Positions 27,821 to 36,274 of a stretch of 64,000 nt of DNA are shown here, piece by piece. This DNA comes from Nitratireductor aquibiodomus NL21 = JCM 21793 (GTDB lineage: Bacteria > Pseudomonadota > Alphaproteobacteria > Rhizobiales > Rhizobiaceae): NCBI RefSeq assembly GCF_000615975.1, contig NZ_BAMP01000007.1, forward strand, positions 22,464 through 86,463. Direction: 5' to 3'. Both the position numbers and the translations under genes were made by a program. The notes under the pieces are model-generated. The model made no database searches and was not told the DNA's origin. It worked only from the letters and a program-made list of their open reading frames with translations. Within the stretch, counting starts at the first letter, position 1; each line of letters opens with the position of its first letter.

Positions 27821-28920
27821 ATGCCCTATGACCAGAAGAAGGTCGTTGAAGCCCTGCGCGCCTTTGAGAAGGGCGAGATGGTCGTCGTCATGGACGATGA
27901 CGGACGCGAGAACGAGGGCGACATCATCGTTGCGGCGGTGCACTGCACACCGGAGAAGATGGCGTTCATCGTGCGTCACACATCGGGCATCGTCTGCGCG
28001 CCCATGCCGCATGGCGAGGCGCGGCGGCTGAACCTTGCGCCCATGGTGGCCGAGAACGATGCACCGCATGCGACGGCCTTCACCGTCAGCGTCGATTTCA
28101 AACATGGCACCACGACCGGCATTTCGGCCGAGGACCGCACACTGACGGTGCGCAATCTGGCGAACCCGAATGTGGGACCGGGCGATTTCGTGCGTCCGGG
28201 CCATATCTTCCCGCTGGTCGCGCGTGAGGGCGGGGTGCTGATGCGCTCGGGCCACACGGAAGCTGCTGTCGATCTGTGCAAGCTCGCCGGGCTGCCCCCC
28301 ATCGGCGTCATCTGCGAGTTGGTGAATGACGACGGCACCGTGATGCGCGGACCGCAGGTTTCGGCCTTTGCGGAGAAGAACGGGCTGATGCAGGTGTCGG
28401 TTGCCGATCTCATCGCCTATCGCCAGCGGCAGGAAACGCTGGTCGAGCGGGTGGCGAGTTTTGACATCGACACGCCAAGCGGGCCGGCAAAAGCGCATGC
28501 CTACACGCTTCCCTGGGAAGTGATGCAGCATGTGGCAATCGTCTTCGGCGACATTCGTGACGGGGTGGATATCCCCGTCAGGCTCCACACCGAGGATGTC
28601 ATGGCGGATGTGTTTGGCACGGAGGAGCGCCTGCACGAAGCAATGAACGCATGGTCGGCCTTGGCCGTGGCGTTCTGGTCTATCTGCGCGAAGGCTCGGT
28701 GGGCGTTGCCCATGAGAACCGGCGGCGCCCTGCAGGCAGCGATCGCGAGGACCATGACGAGGCGCTGCGGCGGGAAAGCGAGTGGCGCGAGATCGGCCTT
28801 GGGGCACAGATACTCAAGGATCTCGGCATTTCCTCCATCAAACTGATGGCCTCGCGCGAGCGCCACTATGTCGGGCTTGAAGGCTTCGGCATCGAGATCG
28901 CCTCGACCGATATCGTCTGA
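27821..28920 (+). CDS. ribBA: 3,4-dihydroxy-2-butanone-4-phosphate synthase with degenerate GTP cyclohydrolase II-like half, frameshifted as sequenced
   Basis: The N-terminal half (residues 1-205) is a complete RibB: MVVVMDDDGRENEGDIIVAA, FIVRHTSGIVCAPM, VSVDFKHGTTTGISAEDRT and HTEAAVDLCKLAGL. It makes the four-carbon unit of riboflavin from ribulose 5-phosphate. The second half follows the cyclohydrolase II fold (HVAIVFGDIRDG, RGVLVYLREGS, LGAQILKDLGISSIKLMAS). However, the region that normally carries the three zinc cysteines reads HTEDVMADVFGTEERLHEAM, with no cysteine. It is therefore probably not an active cyclohydrolase. One base is missing near 28649 (GCATGG to GCAATGG or similar). Restored length is about 366 residues. 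Confidence 0.9.
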
Positions 28921-28977
28921 ACCCGGTGAAACAGGTCCGGCTCATCCGGACCTGTCTCCCGTCTGCGCCAGGCGGTT

Positions 28978-30195
28978 TTACTCGGCTGGCTGGAACGCCG
29001 TGTCAGCCCTGGCGCGGCGCTCGCCGGCGAGGCTCCTCTGGCCGAGCAGAACCGTCAACAGGGCCGAAAAACCAGCCGCCACCGAGACCCAGAAACCGTT
29101 CTGCGGCCCGAATGCATCGATCACCCAGCCGGCAACAAACGAGCCGAGCGCCATGCCGATGCCGATACCGGTCATGACCCAGGTAATCCCCTCCGTCAGC
29201 ATGGCCGGCGACACGCGGCGCTCGATCACGCCGAATGCGGTAATGAAGGTGGGCGAGACGGCAAGGCCGCTAACGAACACCGCCACGGCGAGCAGAGGCA
29301 CTGTATCGGCGAAGAGAAGCGGCAGCGTGGTGAAGGCGATGACGGCCACGGCGATCGCGAGCTGGCGCTGCAGGGGCATTTTGAGGTTGAGCGCGCCGAT
29401 GACGATGCCGATCAGGAACGAGCCAACGGCGTAGACGCCGATGACGAGGCTGGCGGCACCTGGCTGGCCGAGGGCCTTGGTGATGGCCACGGAGCTGACT
29501 TCAGCCGTGGCGAAGATGGCACCGACGAAGATCAGGGCAAGTGTGACGATCTGGACCGAGCGCAGGCGGATCGCGGAATGCGCTGGCCCGTCTCCGGCAG
29601 GGCGTATGCCCGGTTCGGTGGAGCGCTGCAGCACGAAGGCCGCCGTGCCGAAGGCGAGGAAGAGCGTGCTGGCGAGCATCCCGGCTTCCGGGAAGAATGA
29701 GACGCTCAGGCCCACCGAAAGAGAAGCACCGGCGATATAGACCAGCTCGTCGGCGACCGATTCGAATGCGAATGCGGTGTTGAGCTCGGGGCGGCCATGG
29801 AAGATCTCCGTCCAGCGGGAGCGCACCATGGCCGGGATGCTGGGCATGGTTGCTGCGGCGAGAGCTGCGGCAAACAGTGTCCATAATGGCCAGTCGCGGT
29901 TTGCCGCGACAATGAGCACCAGAAACGCGATGACGGAAATCGTGGCGAACGGCGTCAGCACGGCGCTCTGGCCGCGCCGGTCGACGAGGCGGGATATCTG
30001 CGGTGCGACGAAGGCATTGGTCAGGGCGAAGGTGGCGGAGACGGCACCGGCGAGCCAGTATTCGCCATGGGTCTGCGATAGCATGGCGACGATGCCGATC
30101 GGCGCCATGGCAATGGGCAGGCGGGCGAAGAAACCGGCAGCTGCGAAGCCCTTGGCACCCGGTGCCTTGAAGATCTGGCGATAGGGGTTAGGCAT
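28978..30195 (-). CDS. MFS transporter (drug efflux type)
   Basis: A 405-residue major facilitator with about 12 hydrophobic helices. APQISRLVDRRGQSAVLTPF fits the conserved loop 2-3 motif. The C-terminal half has FVSGLAVSPTFITAFGVIER and GSFVAGWVIDAFGPQNGFW. It probably exports or imports a small molecule by proton coupling. AAGGA nine bases before ATG 30195 is the ribosome-binding site. It is divergent from a TetR regulator over a 119-base region with three operator palindromes, the usual arrangement of a locally repressed efflux pump. Substrate unknown. Confidence 0.9.
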   Translation of the reverse strand: MPNPYRQIFKAPGAKGFAAAGFFARLPIAMAPIGIVAMLSQTHGEYWLAGAVSATFALTNAFVAPQISRLVDRRGQSAVLTPFATISVIAFLVLIVAANRDWPLWTLFAAALAAATMPSIPAMVRSRWTEIFHGRPELNTAFAFESVADELVYIAGASLSVGLSVSFFPEAGMLASTLFLAFGTAAFVLQRSTEPGIRPAGDGPAHSAIRLRSVQIVTLALIFVGAIFATAEVSSVAITKALGQPGAASLVIGVYAVGSFLIGIVIGALNLKMPLQRQLAIAVAVIAFTTLPLLFADTVPLLAVAVFVSGLAVSPTFITAFGVIERRVSPAMLTEGITWVMTGIGIGMALGSFVAGWVIDAFGPQNGFWVSVAAGFSALLTVLLGQRSLAGERRARADTAFQPAE

Positions 30196-30230
30196 TGGAG
30201 TGATCCTTGATGCGGAGTCGGGAGTGGTTT

Positions 30231-30300
30231 ACATACGCGGCGTATGTGGGTTAGATAATTACATACGTAACGTATGTCAATTGATATACGTCGCGTATGT
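30231..30300. promoter_or_regulatory. triple TetR operator between the MFS and tetR genes
   Basis: Three related 17-bp palindromes occur: ACATACGCGGCGTATGT (30231-30247), ACATACGTAACGTATGT (30261-30277) and ATATACGTCGCGTATGT (30284-30300). The consensus is AYATACG-N3-CGTATGT. Start-to-start distances are 30 and 23 bp. The third ends 14 bases before the tetR start. They fill the intergenic region, so binding would cover both promoters. The sequence is direct; the TetR assignment is inference from location and symmetry. Confidence 0.85.
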
Positions 30301-30314
30301 GAATGGAGACTGGA

Positions 30315-30920
30315 ATGGCGCACAAACCGCGCAGTGAAATGATCGCTGAAACCAGAGCCAAGCTCGTCGCCGCCGCGCGGGAGGCCTTTGGGCGGGTCGG
30401 CTATGCGAATGCCTCAATGGACGATTTCACCGCGGGAGCCGGCCTGACACGCGGAGCGCTCTACCACCATTTCGGCGGAAAGCAGGGCCTCCTGGAAGCG
30501 GTCATCACGCAGATCGATGCGGAAATGTCGGCGCGGCTGAACGGTGTGTCGGCACGCTTTTCAGACCCCTGGCAGGGGTTCGTGGAGGAATGCGTTGGCT
30601 ATATCGAGATGGCGCTGGAGCCTGAAATCCAGCGCATCATGCTGCTTGATGGGCCGGCGGTTCTGGGCAATCCGTTCAACTGGCCCAACCAGCCGGGCTG
30701 CATCCGTTCCCTGACGAACAGTCTCAAAAGGCTTGTCGCGGACGGACAGGCTGATGTGGCGGATCCGGAAGCGACGGCGCGCCTTGTCAGCGGCGCAAGC
30801 CTCCATGCATCGCTCTGGATCGCAAACTCAGATGATCCCGAGGCGACATCGAAGCGCGCCGTCGCCGCCTTCAAGCGCCTGCTCGAAGGTCTGCGCACAG
30901 GCGCCCCTTCCTCCGGTTGA
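30315..30920 (+). CDS. TetR/AcrR family transcriptional regulator
   Basis: A 201-residue repressor. The N-terminal helix-turn-helix spans about residues 10-55: KLVAAAREAFGRVGYANASM, DDFTAGAGLTRGALYHHFG, ending with GKQGLLEAV, the classic TetR signature. The C-terminal ligand/dimer domain is not informative about the inducer. ATG 30315 has GGAG six bases upstream and is preferred over ATG 30303. The three palindromes immediately upstream imply autoregulation together with control of the divergent MFS gene. Confidence 0.93.
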   Translation: MAHKPRSEMIAETRAKLVAAAREAFGRVGYANASMDDFTAGAGLTRGALYHHFGGKQGLLEAVITQIDAEMSARLNGVSARFSDPWQGFVEECVGYIEMALEPEIQRIMLLDGPAVLGNPFNWPNQPGCIRSLTNSLKRLVADGQADVADPEATARLVSGASLHASLWIANSDDPEATSKRAVAAFKRLLEGLRTGAPSSG

Positions 30921-30987
30921 CAATCCGGCCGCATCGTTCATCCTCCCAGGGAAACGGCAGGAGAGCTGTTCGCAGGGGGGCTGTTCC

Positions 30988-31908
30988 ATGTGGGATTTCG
31001 ATATTGGCAGGACGCTGGCGATCATGGGCCGGACATGGCCTTTCATCGTGCTGCGCATGCTGGTCTATTTCGGTATCACGACGGCCTATATCTTCGCCAC
31101 CGGAACGGGGGCGGGCGTCGGCTACGGTGTGGGTCATATCTCGAGCGATCCCGGCGGTCCGGGTACATTTGCGCTCTGGGGCGGCATTGTCGGCTTTGGG
31201 CTGGTTTCCGCAATCGTCTACTGGATTCGCGAATACATCCTCTACATCGTCAAGGCCGGCCATATCGCGGTGATGGTGCATCTGATCGACGGGCGGGATG
31301 TGCCCGATGGCAAGAACCAGATCACCTATGCGCGTCAGGAAGTGACGGCGCGTTTTGCCGAGGCGAATGTGCTTTTTGTTCTCGATCAGCTCGTAAAGGG
31401 CGTGATTCGCGTCTTGACCGGACTGCTGGGCGGGATTGCCGGTTTTCTGCCTATTCCCGGCCTCGACACACTCATGCGTTTCGTCAACACGGTGATCCGC
31501 ATTGCGCTTACCTATGTCGATGAGATCATCCTTGGTTACAACATCCGCATCGGTTCCAGCACACCGTTCGAGACCGCACGGCAGGGCGTGGTGCTCTATG
31601 CCCAGAATGGCAGGACCATGCTGAAGAACGCTGTCTGGCTGGCGCTCTTCATGTGGCTTCTGACTTTTGTCGTCTTCCTCGTCATGCTGGCACCGGCCGG
31701 AGCGATCCTCTACGCCATGCCGGGGCAACTGGCGGGCTGGGCCTTTGTGCTGGCCATTGTCTTTGCATGGGCGGTGAAGGCCGCGCTCATCGAGCCCTTT
31801 GCCATTGCCGCGCTGATGTCCGTCTATTTCAAGGTTATCGAGGGACAGACACCCAATCGCGAATGGGATGAGCGGCTGAGCAGCGCATCAAGCAGTTCCG
31901 CGAATTGA
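30988..31908 (+). CDS. multi-pass membrane protein of unknown function, probably frameshifted near the 3' end
   Basis: At least 306 residues with hydrophobic segments near FIVLRMLVYFGITTAYIFAT, LWGGIVGFGLVSAIVYWI, LTGLLGGIAGFLPIPGL, WLALFMWLLTFVVFLVMLA and AGWAFVLAIVFAWAVKAAL. No family is recognised, and no charged motif suggests transport chemistry. The frame ends in the unlikely tail SSASSSSAN. If one base is added near 31880, the frame instead continues as QRIKQFRELKERALETVGVR to a stop at 31971-31973, giving about 328 residues with an amphipathic basic C-terminus. Given the many one-base deletions in this sequence, the longer form is likelier. Confidence 0.75.
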   Translation: MWDFDIGRTLAIMGRTWPFIVLRMLVYFGITTAYIFATGTGAGVGYGVGHISSDPGGPGTFALWGGIVGFGLVSAIVYWIREYILYIVKAGHIAVMVHLIDGRDVPDGKNQITYARQEVTARFAEANVLFVLDQLVKGVIRVLTGLLGGIAGFLPIPGLDTLMRFVNTVIRIALTYVDEIILGYNIRIGSSTPFETARQGVVLYAQNGRTMLKNAVWLALFMWLLTFVVFLVMLAPAGAILYAMPGQLAGWAFVLAIVFAWAVKAALIEPFAIAALMSVYFKVIEGQTPNREWDERLSSASSSSAN

Positions 31909-32047
31909 AGGAACGGGCGCTGGAAACCGTGGGTGTCCGTTCACGTGCAACGCCGGCAAAACCAGCAGGGTGAAACCTTGTTGACATGCGGGCAAAGCGC
32001 GACAACCCGTCATGGCCAAGCCATGGTTTGGCCACTACACTTATGGG

Positions 32048-32974
32048 ATGAGAACCCGCTTCTATACACACCCGATCTGTCGTGAGCACCTCACGCCGCC
32101 CGGCCACCCCGAGCGGCCCGATCGCCTGCGGGTGATCGTCGACCGGCTGGACGACGAGCCCTTCGCCTATCTCGAACGGCTTGAGGCACCGCTGGCTGAT
32201 GAAGAGACGGTGCTTCTCGCGCACCCGGCCGAGCATCTCGACAAGGTGAAGGCCAGCATTCCGGACGAGGGGCTGGCCGTGATTGATGATGACACGACCG
32301 TGAGTCCGAAGAGCCTGGAGGCCGCGCTGACGGCCATCGGCGGGGCACTGGCCGGCGTGGACGACGTGTTTTCGGGCGAGGCCGGGAACGTTTTTGTCGC
32401 CGGACGTCCGCCCGGCCACCATGCCGAGAAGAACCGGGCCATGGGCTTCTGCCTCTTCAACAATGCCGCCATTGCAGCCCGTCACGCGCAGAAGAAACAC
32501 GGTGCAGAGCGCATCGCCATCGTCGACTGGGATGTGCATCACGGCAATGGAACCCAGGATATCTTCTGGGACGATCCGAGTGTGCTCTACTGCTCCACGC
32601 ACCAGATGCCGCTTTACCCGGGCACGGGTGCAGCCCATGAAACGGGCGCCGGCAATATCGTCAACGCGCCGCTGCCTGCAGGCTCCGGTTCGGAGGCTTT
32701 CCGCGAGGCGTTCGACGAAAAGGTGCTGCCGGCGATCGACCGGTTTGCGCCGGACCTGATCATCATCTCCGCCGGTTTCGATGCTCACCGGCGCGACCCG
32801 CTGGCGGAACTCAATCTGGAGGCCGACGATTTCGACTGGGCGACCGGCGTTCTGATGGAGCGGGCCGACCGTTTGTCACAGGGGCGGGTTGTCAGCCTGC
32901 TTGAAGGTGGGTACGACCTGCAGGGGCTTTCCGTGTCGGTCGCTGCGCATGTCGGCCGTTTGTTGAAGGGATAA
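32048..32974 (+). CDS. histone deacetylase-like amidohydrolase
   Basis: A 308-residue member of the arginase/deacetylase superfamily, class II HDAC-like (bacterial relatives include acetoin-utilisation AcuC and acetylpolyamine amidohydrolases). The zinc site and charge relay appear in RPPGHHAEKNRAMGFCLFNN and IVDWDVHHGNGTQDIFW, with SAGFDAHRRDPLAELNL supplying the remaining Asp ligand. It hydrolyses an N-acetyl group from a small molecule or protein lysine; the substrate cannot be inferred. ATG 32048 gives MRTRFYTHPICREH, the typical start; an ATG at 32012 is in frame. xseB follows after three bases. Confidence 0.9.
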   Translation: MRTRFYTHPICREHLTPPGHPERPDRLRVIVDRLDDEPFAYLERLEAPLADEETVLLAHPAEHLDKVKASIPDEGLAVIDDDTTVSPKSLEAALTAIGGALAGVDDVFSGEAGNVFVAGRPPGHHAEKNRAMGFCLFNNAAIAARHAQKKHGAERIAIVDWDVHHGNGTQDIFWDDPSVLYCSTHQMPLYPGTGAAHETGAGNIVNAPLPAGSGSEAFREAFDEKVLPAIDRFAPDLIIISAGFDAHRRDPLAELNLEADDFDWATGVLMERADRLSQGRVVSLLEGGYDLQGLSVSVAAHVGRLLKG

Positions 32975-32977
32975 GAG

Positions 32978-33229
32978 ATGGCCGAAGAAGCCAACAGCGA
33001 CATCAAGGGCATGAGCTTCGAGCAGGCGCTCGAGGCGCTGGAGAAGATCGTTGAGGATCTCGAGCGTGGCGATGTGCCGCTCGACCAGTCGATCAGGATT
33101 TATGAGCGCGGCGAGGCGCTGAAGAAGCATTGCGATCAGCTTCTGAAGTCTGCCGAGGACAAGGTGGAGAAGATCCGCCTGTCGCGTGAAGGCCAGGCCG
33201 CCGGCAGCGAGCCGCTCGACGAGGGCTGA
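32978..33229 (+). CDS. xseB: exodeoxyribonuclease VII small subunit
   Basis: XseB is the small stabilising subunit of exonuclease VII, which degrades single-stranded DNA. The 83-residue protein has the signature [20 protein letters not shown] and [20 protein letters not shown], an antiparallel helical pair. It is translationally close to the HDAC-like gene (three-base spacer). Its large partner xseA is not in the window. A GCCCG/CGGGC hairpin follows at about 33231-33253. Confidence 0.95.
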   Translation: MAEEANSDIKGMSFEQALEALEKIVEDLERGDVPLDQSIRIYERGEALKKHCDQLLKSAEDKVEKIRLSREGQAAGSEPLDEG

Positions 33230-33404
33230 GCCCGAAATAATTTCGAGACGGGCAGCCTCTGTACATTTGTTTGTGCGGAGGTTGTTTTGTATTCGGGGTT
33301 CGAAAATCAGGTTCCGGTGAAACTGTACTGTTTCATCGCATTGCGTTTACTTTGCTTGGCCGAAGCCCTATGTCGAAGTGATGCAAACAGCCGAGGTGAC
33401 GCGC

Positions 33405-35320
33405 GTGAAATCGCCGCCCGACACACCCATTCTTGATACGGTCGGCACACCCGCCGACCTGAAGCGCCTTTCACAGGACGACCTTCCCCAGCTTGCCGAC
33501 GAGCTGCGCGCGGAACTGATCGATGCGGTTTCGAAGACCGGTGGCCATCTTGGGGCCGGGCTTGGCGTGGTCGAACTGACCGTGGCGTTGCACTATGTGT
33601 TCGACACGCCGGACGACCGGCTGATCTGGGACGTGGGCCACCAGGCCTATCCGCACAAGATCCTCACCGGGCGGCGCGACCGCATCCGCACGCTGCGCCA
33701 GGAGGGGGGGCTCTACGGCTTCACCAAGCGGTCGGAGAGCGAATACGATCCCTTCGGCACGGCGCATTCCTCCACCTCCATCTCGGCCGGCTCGGCATGG
33801 CCGTTGCCCATGGGCTCGCAGGGGAAAAGCACAATGTCATTGCGGTGATCGGCGACGGCGCCATGTCTGCAGGCATGGCCTATGAGGCGATGAACAATGC
33901 CGGTGCTCTCGATGCGCGGCTCATCGTCATTTTGAACGACAACGACATGTCGATTGCTCCGCCGCAGGGCGCGATGAGCGCCTATCTGGCGCGTCTTGCC
34001 TCCGGACGCACATATCAGGGTGTGCGCGATTTCGGCAAGAAGCTGACTTCCTATCTCGGCGAGGGTGTCGACCGCGCCATCACGCGCGCCGTGGAGCACG
34101 CGCGCGGCTATGTGACCGGCGGTACGCTGTTTGAGGAAATGGGGTTCTTCCATATCGGCCCCATTGACGGGCACAATTTAAAGCACCTCGTTCCGGTCCT
34201 GAAGAATGTGCGCGACAACGGAAACGGGCCGGTGCTCATCCATGTGGTGACGAAGAAGGGCAAGGGCTATCCACCAGCCGAGGCCGCTGCCGACAAGTAT
34301 CATGGCGTCAACAGGTTCGACGTCATCACCGGCGCGCAGGCCAAGGCGCCTGCCAATGCGCCGAGTTACACCAAGGTGTTTGCTCAGTCGCTGGTTCAGG
34401 AAGCGCGCGAGGACGAGCGGATTGTCGCTGTGACGGCCGCCATGCCGTCGGGCACGGGGCTCGATCTTTTCGAGAAGGAGTTCCCCGAGCGCACCTTCGA
34501 TGTCGGCATTGCCGAGCAGCACGCGGTGACGTTCGCCGCCGGTCTGGCAACCGAGGGGCTGCGCCCGTTTGCGGCGATCTATTCGACCTTTCTGCAGCGC
34601 GGCTATGACCAGGTGGTGCATGACGTGGCGCTGCAGAACCTGCCGGTGCGTTTTGCCATCGACCGGGCGGGGTTTGTCGGCGCGGACGGCCCCACCCATT
34701 GTGGCGCTTTCGACATTACGTATCTGGCCAGCCTGCCGAATTTCGTCGTCATGGCAGCAAGCGACGAGGCGGAACTGCGGCACATGGTGCGCACGGCCGT
34801 CGAACACGATCAGGGACCGATTGCCTTCCGCTATCCGCGTGGCAATGGCGTTGGTGTCGAGATGCCGGAACGCGGCGAAGTGCTGGAACTCGGCAGGGGA
34901 CGCGTGTTGCGCGAGGGCACGAAGGTGGCGCTGCTGTCGCTCGGAAGCAGGCTTGAGGACTGTTTGAAGGCGGCGGACGAACTGGATGCAGCAGGCCTTT
35001 CGACGACCGTGGCCGATGCGCGGTTCGCCAAGCCGCTGGACACGGCGCTCATCCGGCGACTGGCGCTTGAGCATGAGGTGCTGATACCTATTGAGGAGGG
35101 CGCGATTGGCGGCTTCGGCTCGCATGTCCTGCACTTCCTGGCCCATGAAGGTCTGCTTGAGAGCGGCGTGAAGGTGCGGCCCATGGCCATGCCGGATCGC
35201 TTCATCAACCATGCCAAGCCCGAGCGTATGGTGGAGGATGCGGGGCTCGATGCGGGAGCGATTGTGCGCACTGTGTTCGCCGCCCTGGGGCAGAGTGCCG
35301 AGAGTGCAGCGCGTGCATGA
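33405..35320 (+). CDS. dxs: 1-deoxy-D-xylulose-5-phosphate synthase, frameshifted as sequenced
   Basis: Dxs condenses pyruvate and glyceraldehyde 3-phosphate with thiamine diphosphate, the first step of the MEP isoprenoid pathway. The first part ([31 protein letters not shown]) and second part ([27 protein letters not shown] for ThDP/Mg binding; then the transketolase-type centre and C-terminal domain with [16 protein letters not shown]) are in different frames. One C is missing near 33791 (GGCTCGG to GGCCTCGG). Restored length is about 638 residues. The GTG at 33405 is favoured by GAGG eight bases upstream; ATG 33381 is the alternative. ispH of the same pathway is at 47.3 kb. Being essential, it is unlikely to be truly broken. 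Confidence 0.93.
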
Positions 35321-35342
35321 GAATAGGGCGAGGGCGAAGAGG

Positions 35343-35511
35343 GGCGCAGTTTACCCCCCTCTGGCCTACCGGCCATCTCCCCCTCAAGGGGGAGATCGGG
35401 CTGCAGGAAAGCAGCATTCTCCCTTGATCGTCTGGTAGGACCAGTGACACCTCCAATCTCCCCCCCTTGAGAGGGAGATGCCTGGCAAGGCAGAGGGGGG
35501 TGAACTGCGCC
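35343..35511. repeat. 169-bp MITE-like element with ~54-bp inverted terminal arms
   Basis: The left arm starts GGCGCAGTTTACCCCCCTCT (35343 onward) and runs to about 35396. The right arm, read on the other strand from 35511, starts GGCGCAGTTCACCCCCCTCT and matches the left arm with few changes; both end in a CTCAAGGGGG(G)AGAT motif. About 60 bases separate the arms. There is no coding capacity, and no target-site duplication is obvious. It fills the dxs-tlyA gap (35321-35539). The size and structure are those of a non-autonomous palindromic element or a long RNA hairpin. Confidence 0.75.
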
Positions 35512-35539
35512 GTCCAAAAATGCCGTGCGGAATGCCGGC

Positions 35540-36274
35540 ATGAGGCTCGACCAGTTTCTCGTGGAGCGTGGATTTTTTGGCAGTCGCGCCCGCGCCCGCG
35601 ACGCAATTCTGCGCGGCACGGTGAAGGTGGACGGCATCCCGGCGAAAAAGCCGGGGCAGACGGTCGCGCCCACTGCCGGGGTCGCCGTCGATGACCCGGC
35701 CAGCGCCTATGTTTCGCGCGCGGCACTGAAACTCCTTCATGGCCTCGACGTCTTCGGTTTCGACCCGGCCGGTTGCCATGCACTCGACATCGGTGCCTCG
35801 ACCGGCGGTTTCACGCAGGTGCTTCTGGAGCGCGGTGCGGACCATGTCACGGCCATCGATGTGGGCACCGGCCAGATGGATGCGCGCATTGCCGGCGATC
35901 CGCGCGTGACCGCGCTGGAAGGGGTGAATGCACGGCACCTGGGCATGGAGCACCTGAGCGCGCGGACACCGGATTTTCTCGTTTCGGATGTGAGCTTCAT
36001 TTCGCTCAAGCTCGCCCTGCCGCCGGCGCTCGCCCTTGCCGCGCCGGGAGCGCGCGCCATCTTTCTGGTGAAGCCGCAATTCGAGGCGGGCCGGGAGGCG
36101 ATCGGCAAGGGCGGATTGCTGCGCGATCCGGCGCGCGCGGAGGAGATTGCCGACGATCTGAAGAATTGGCTGGGGACGAATGCCGGCTGGCGGGCGACAG
36201 GGCTTGCGCCATCACCCATCGAAGGCGGAGACGGAAACCGCGAATTTCTACTGGCCGGGCGCAGGGACCGATGA
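35540..36274 (+). CDS. tlyA: TlyA family RNA methyltransferase (hemolysin A-like)
   Basis: A 244-residue protein with an N-terminal S4 RNA-binding domain (MRLDQFLVERGFFGSRARAR, residues 1-60) and a FtsJ-like methyltransferase domain (ALDIGASTGGFTQVLLERGA for SAM, DFLVSDVSFISLKLALP). It probably 2'-O-methylates ribose in 16S/23S rRNA as in mycobacterial TlyA; the hemolysin label is historical. ATG 35540 is preferred over 35525 because it starts the conserved MRLDQ. Its stop overlaps the start of the next RNA methyltransferase (ATGA), so the two are translationally coupled. Confidence 0.92.
   Translation: MRLDQFLVERGFFGSRARARDAILRGTVKVDGIPAKKPGQTVAPTAGVAVDDPASAYVSRAALKLLHGLDVFGFDPAGCHALDIGASTGGFTQVLLERGADHVTAIDVGTGQMDARIAGDPRVTALEGVNARHLGMEHLSARTPDFLVSDVSFISLKLALPPALALAAPGARAIFLVKPQFEAGREAIGKGGLLRDPARAEEIADDLKNWLGTNAGWRATGLAPSPIEGGDGNREFLLAGRRDR

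Noticed and set aside
33231..33253. Terminator after xseB
   Set aside because: A GCCCG/CGGGC hairpin is present, but no T-run follows, so it is not called as a terminator.
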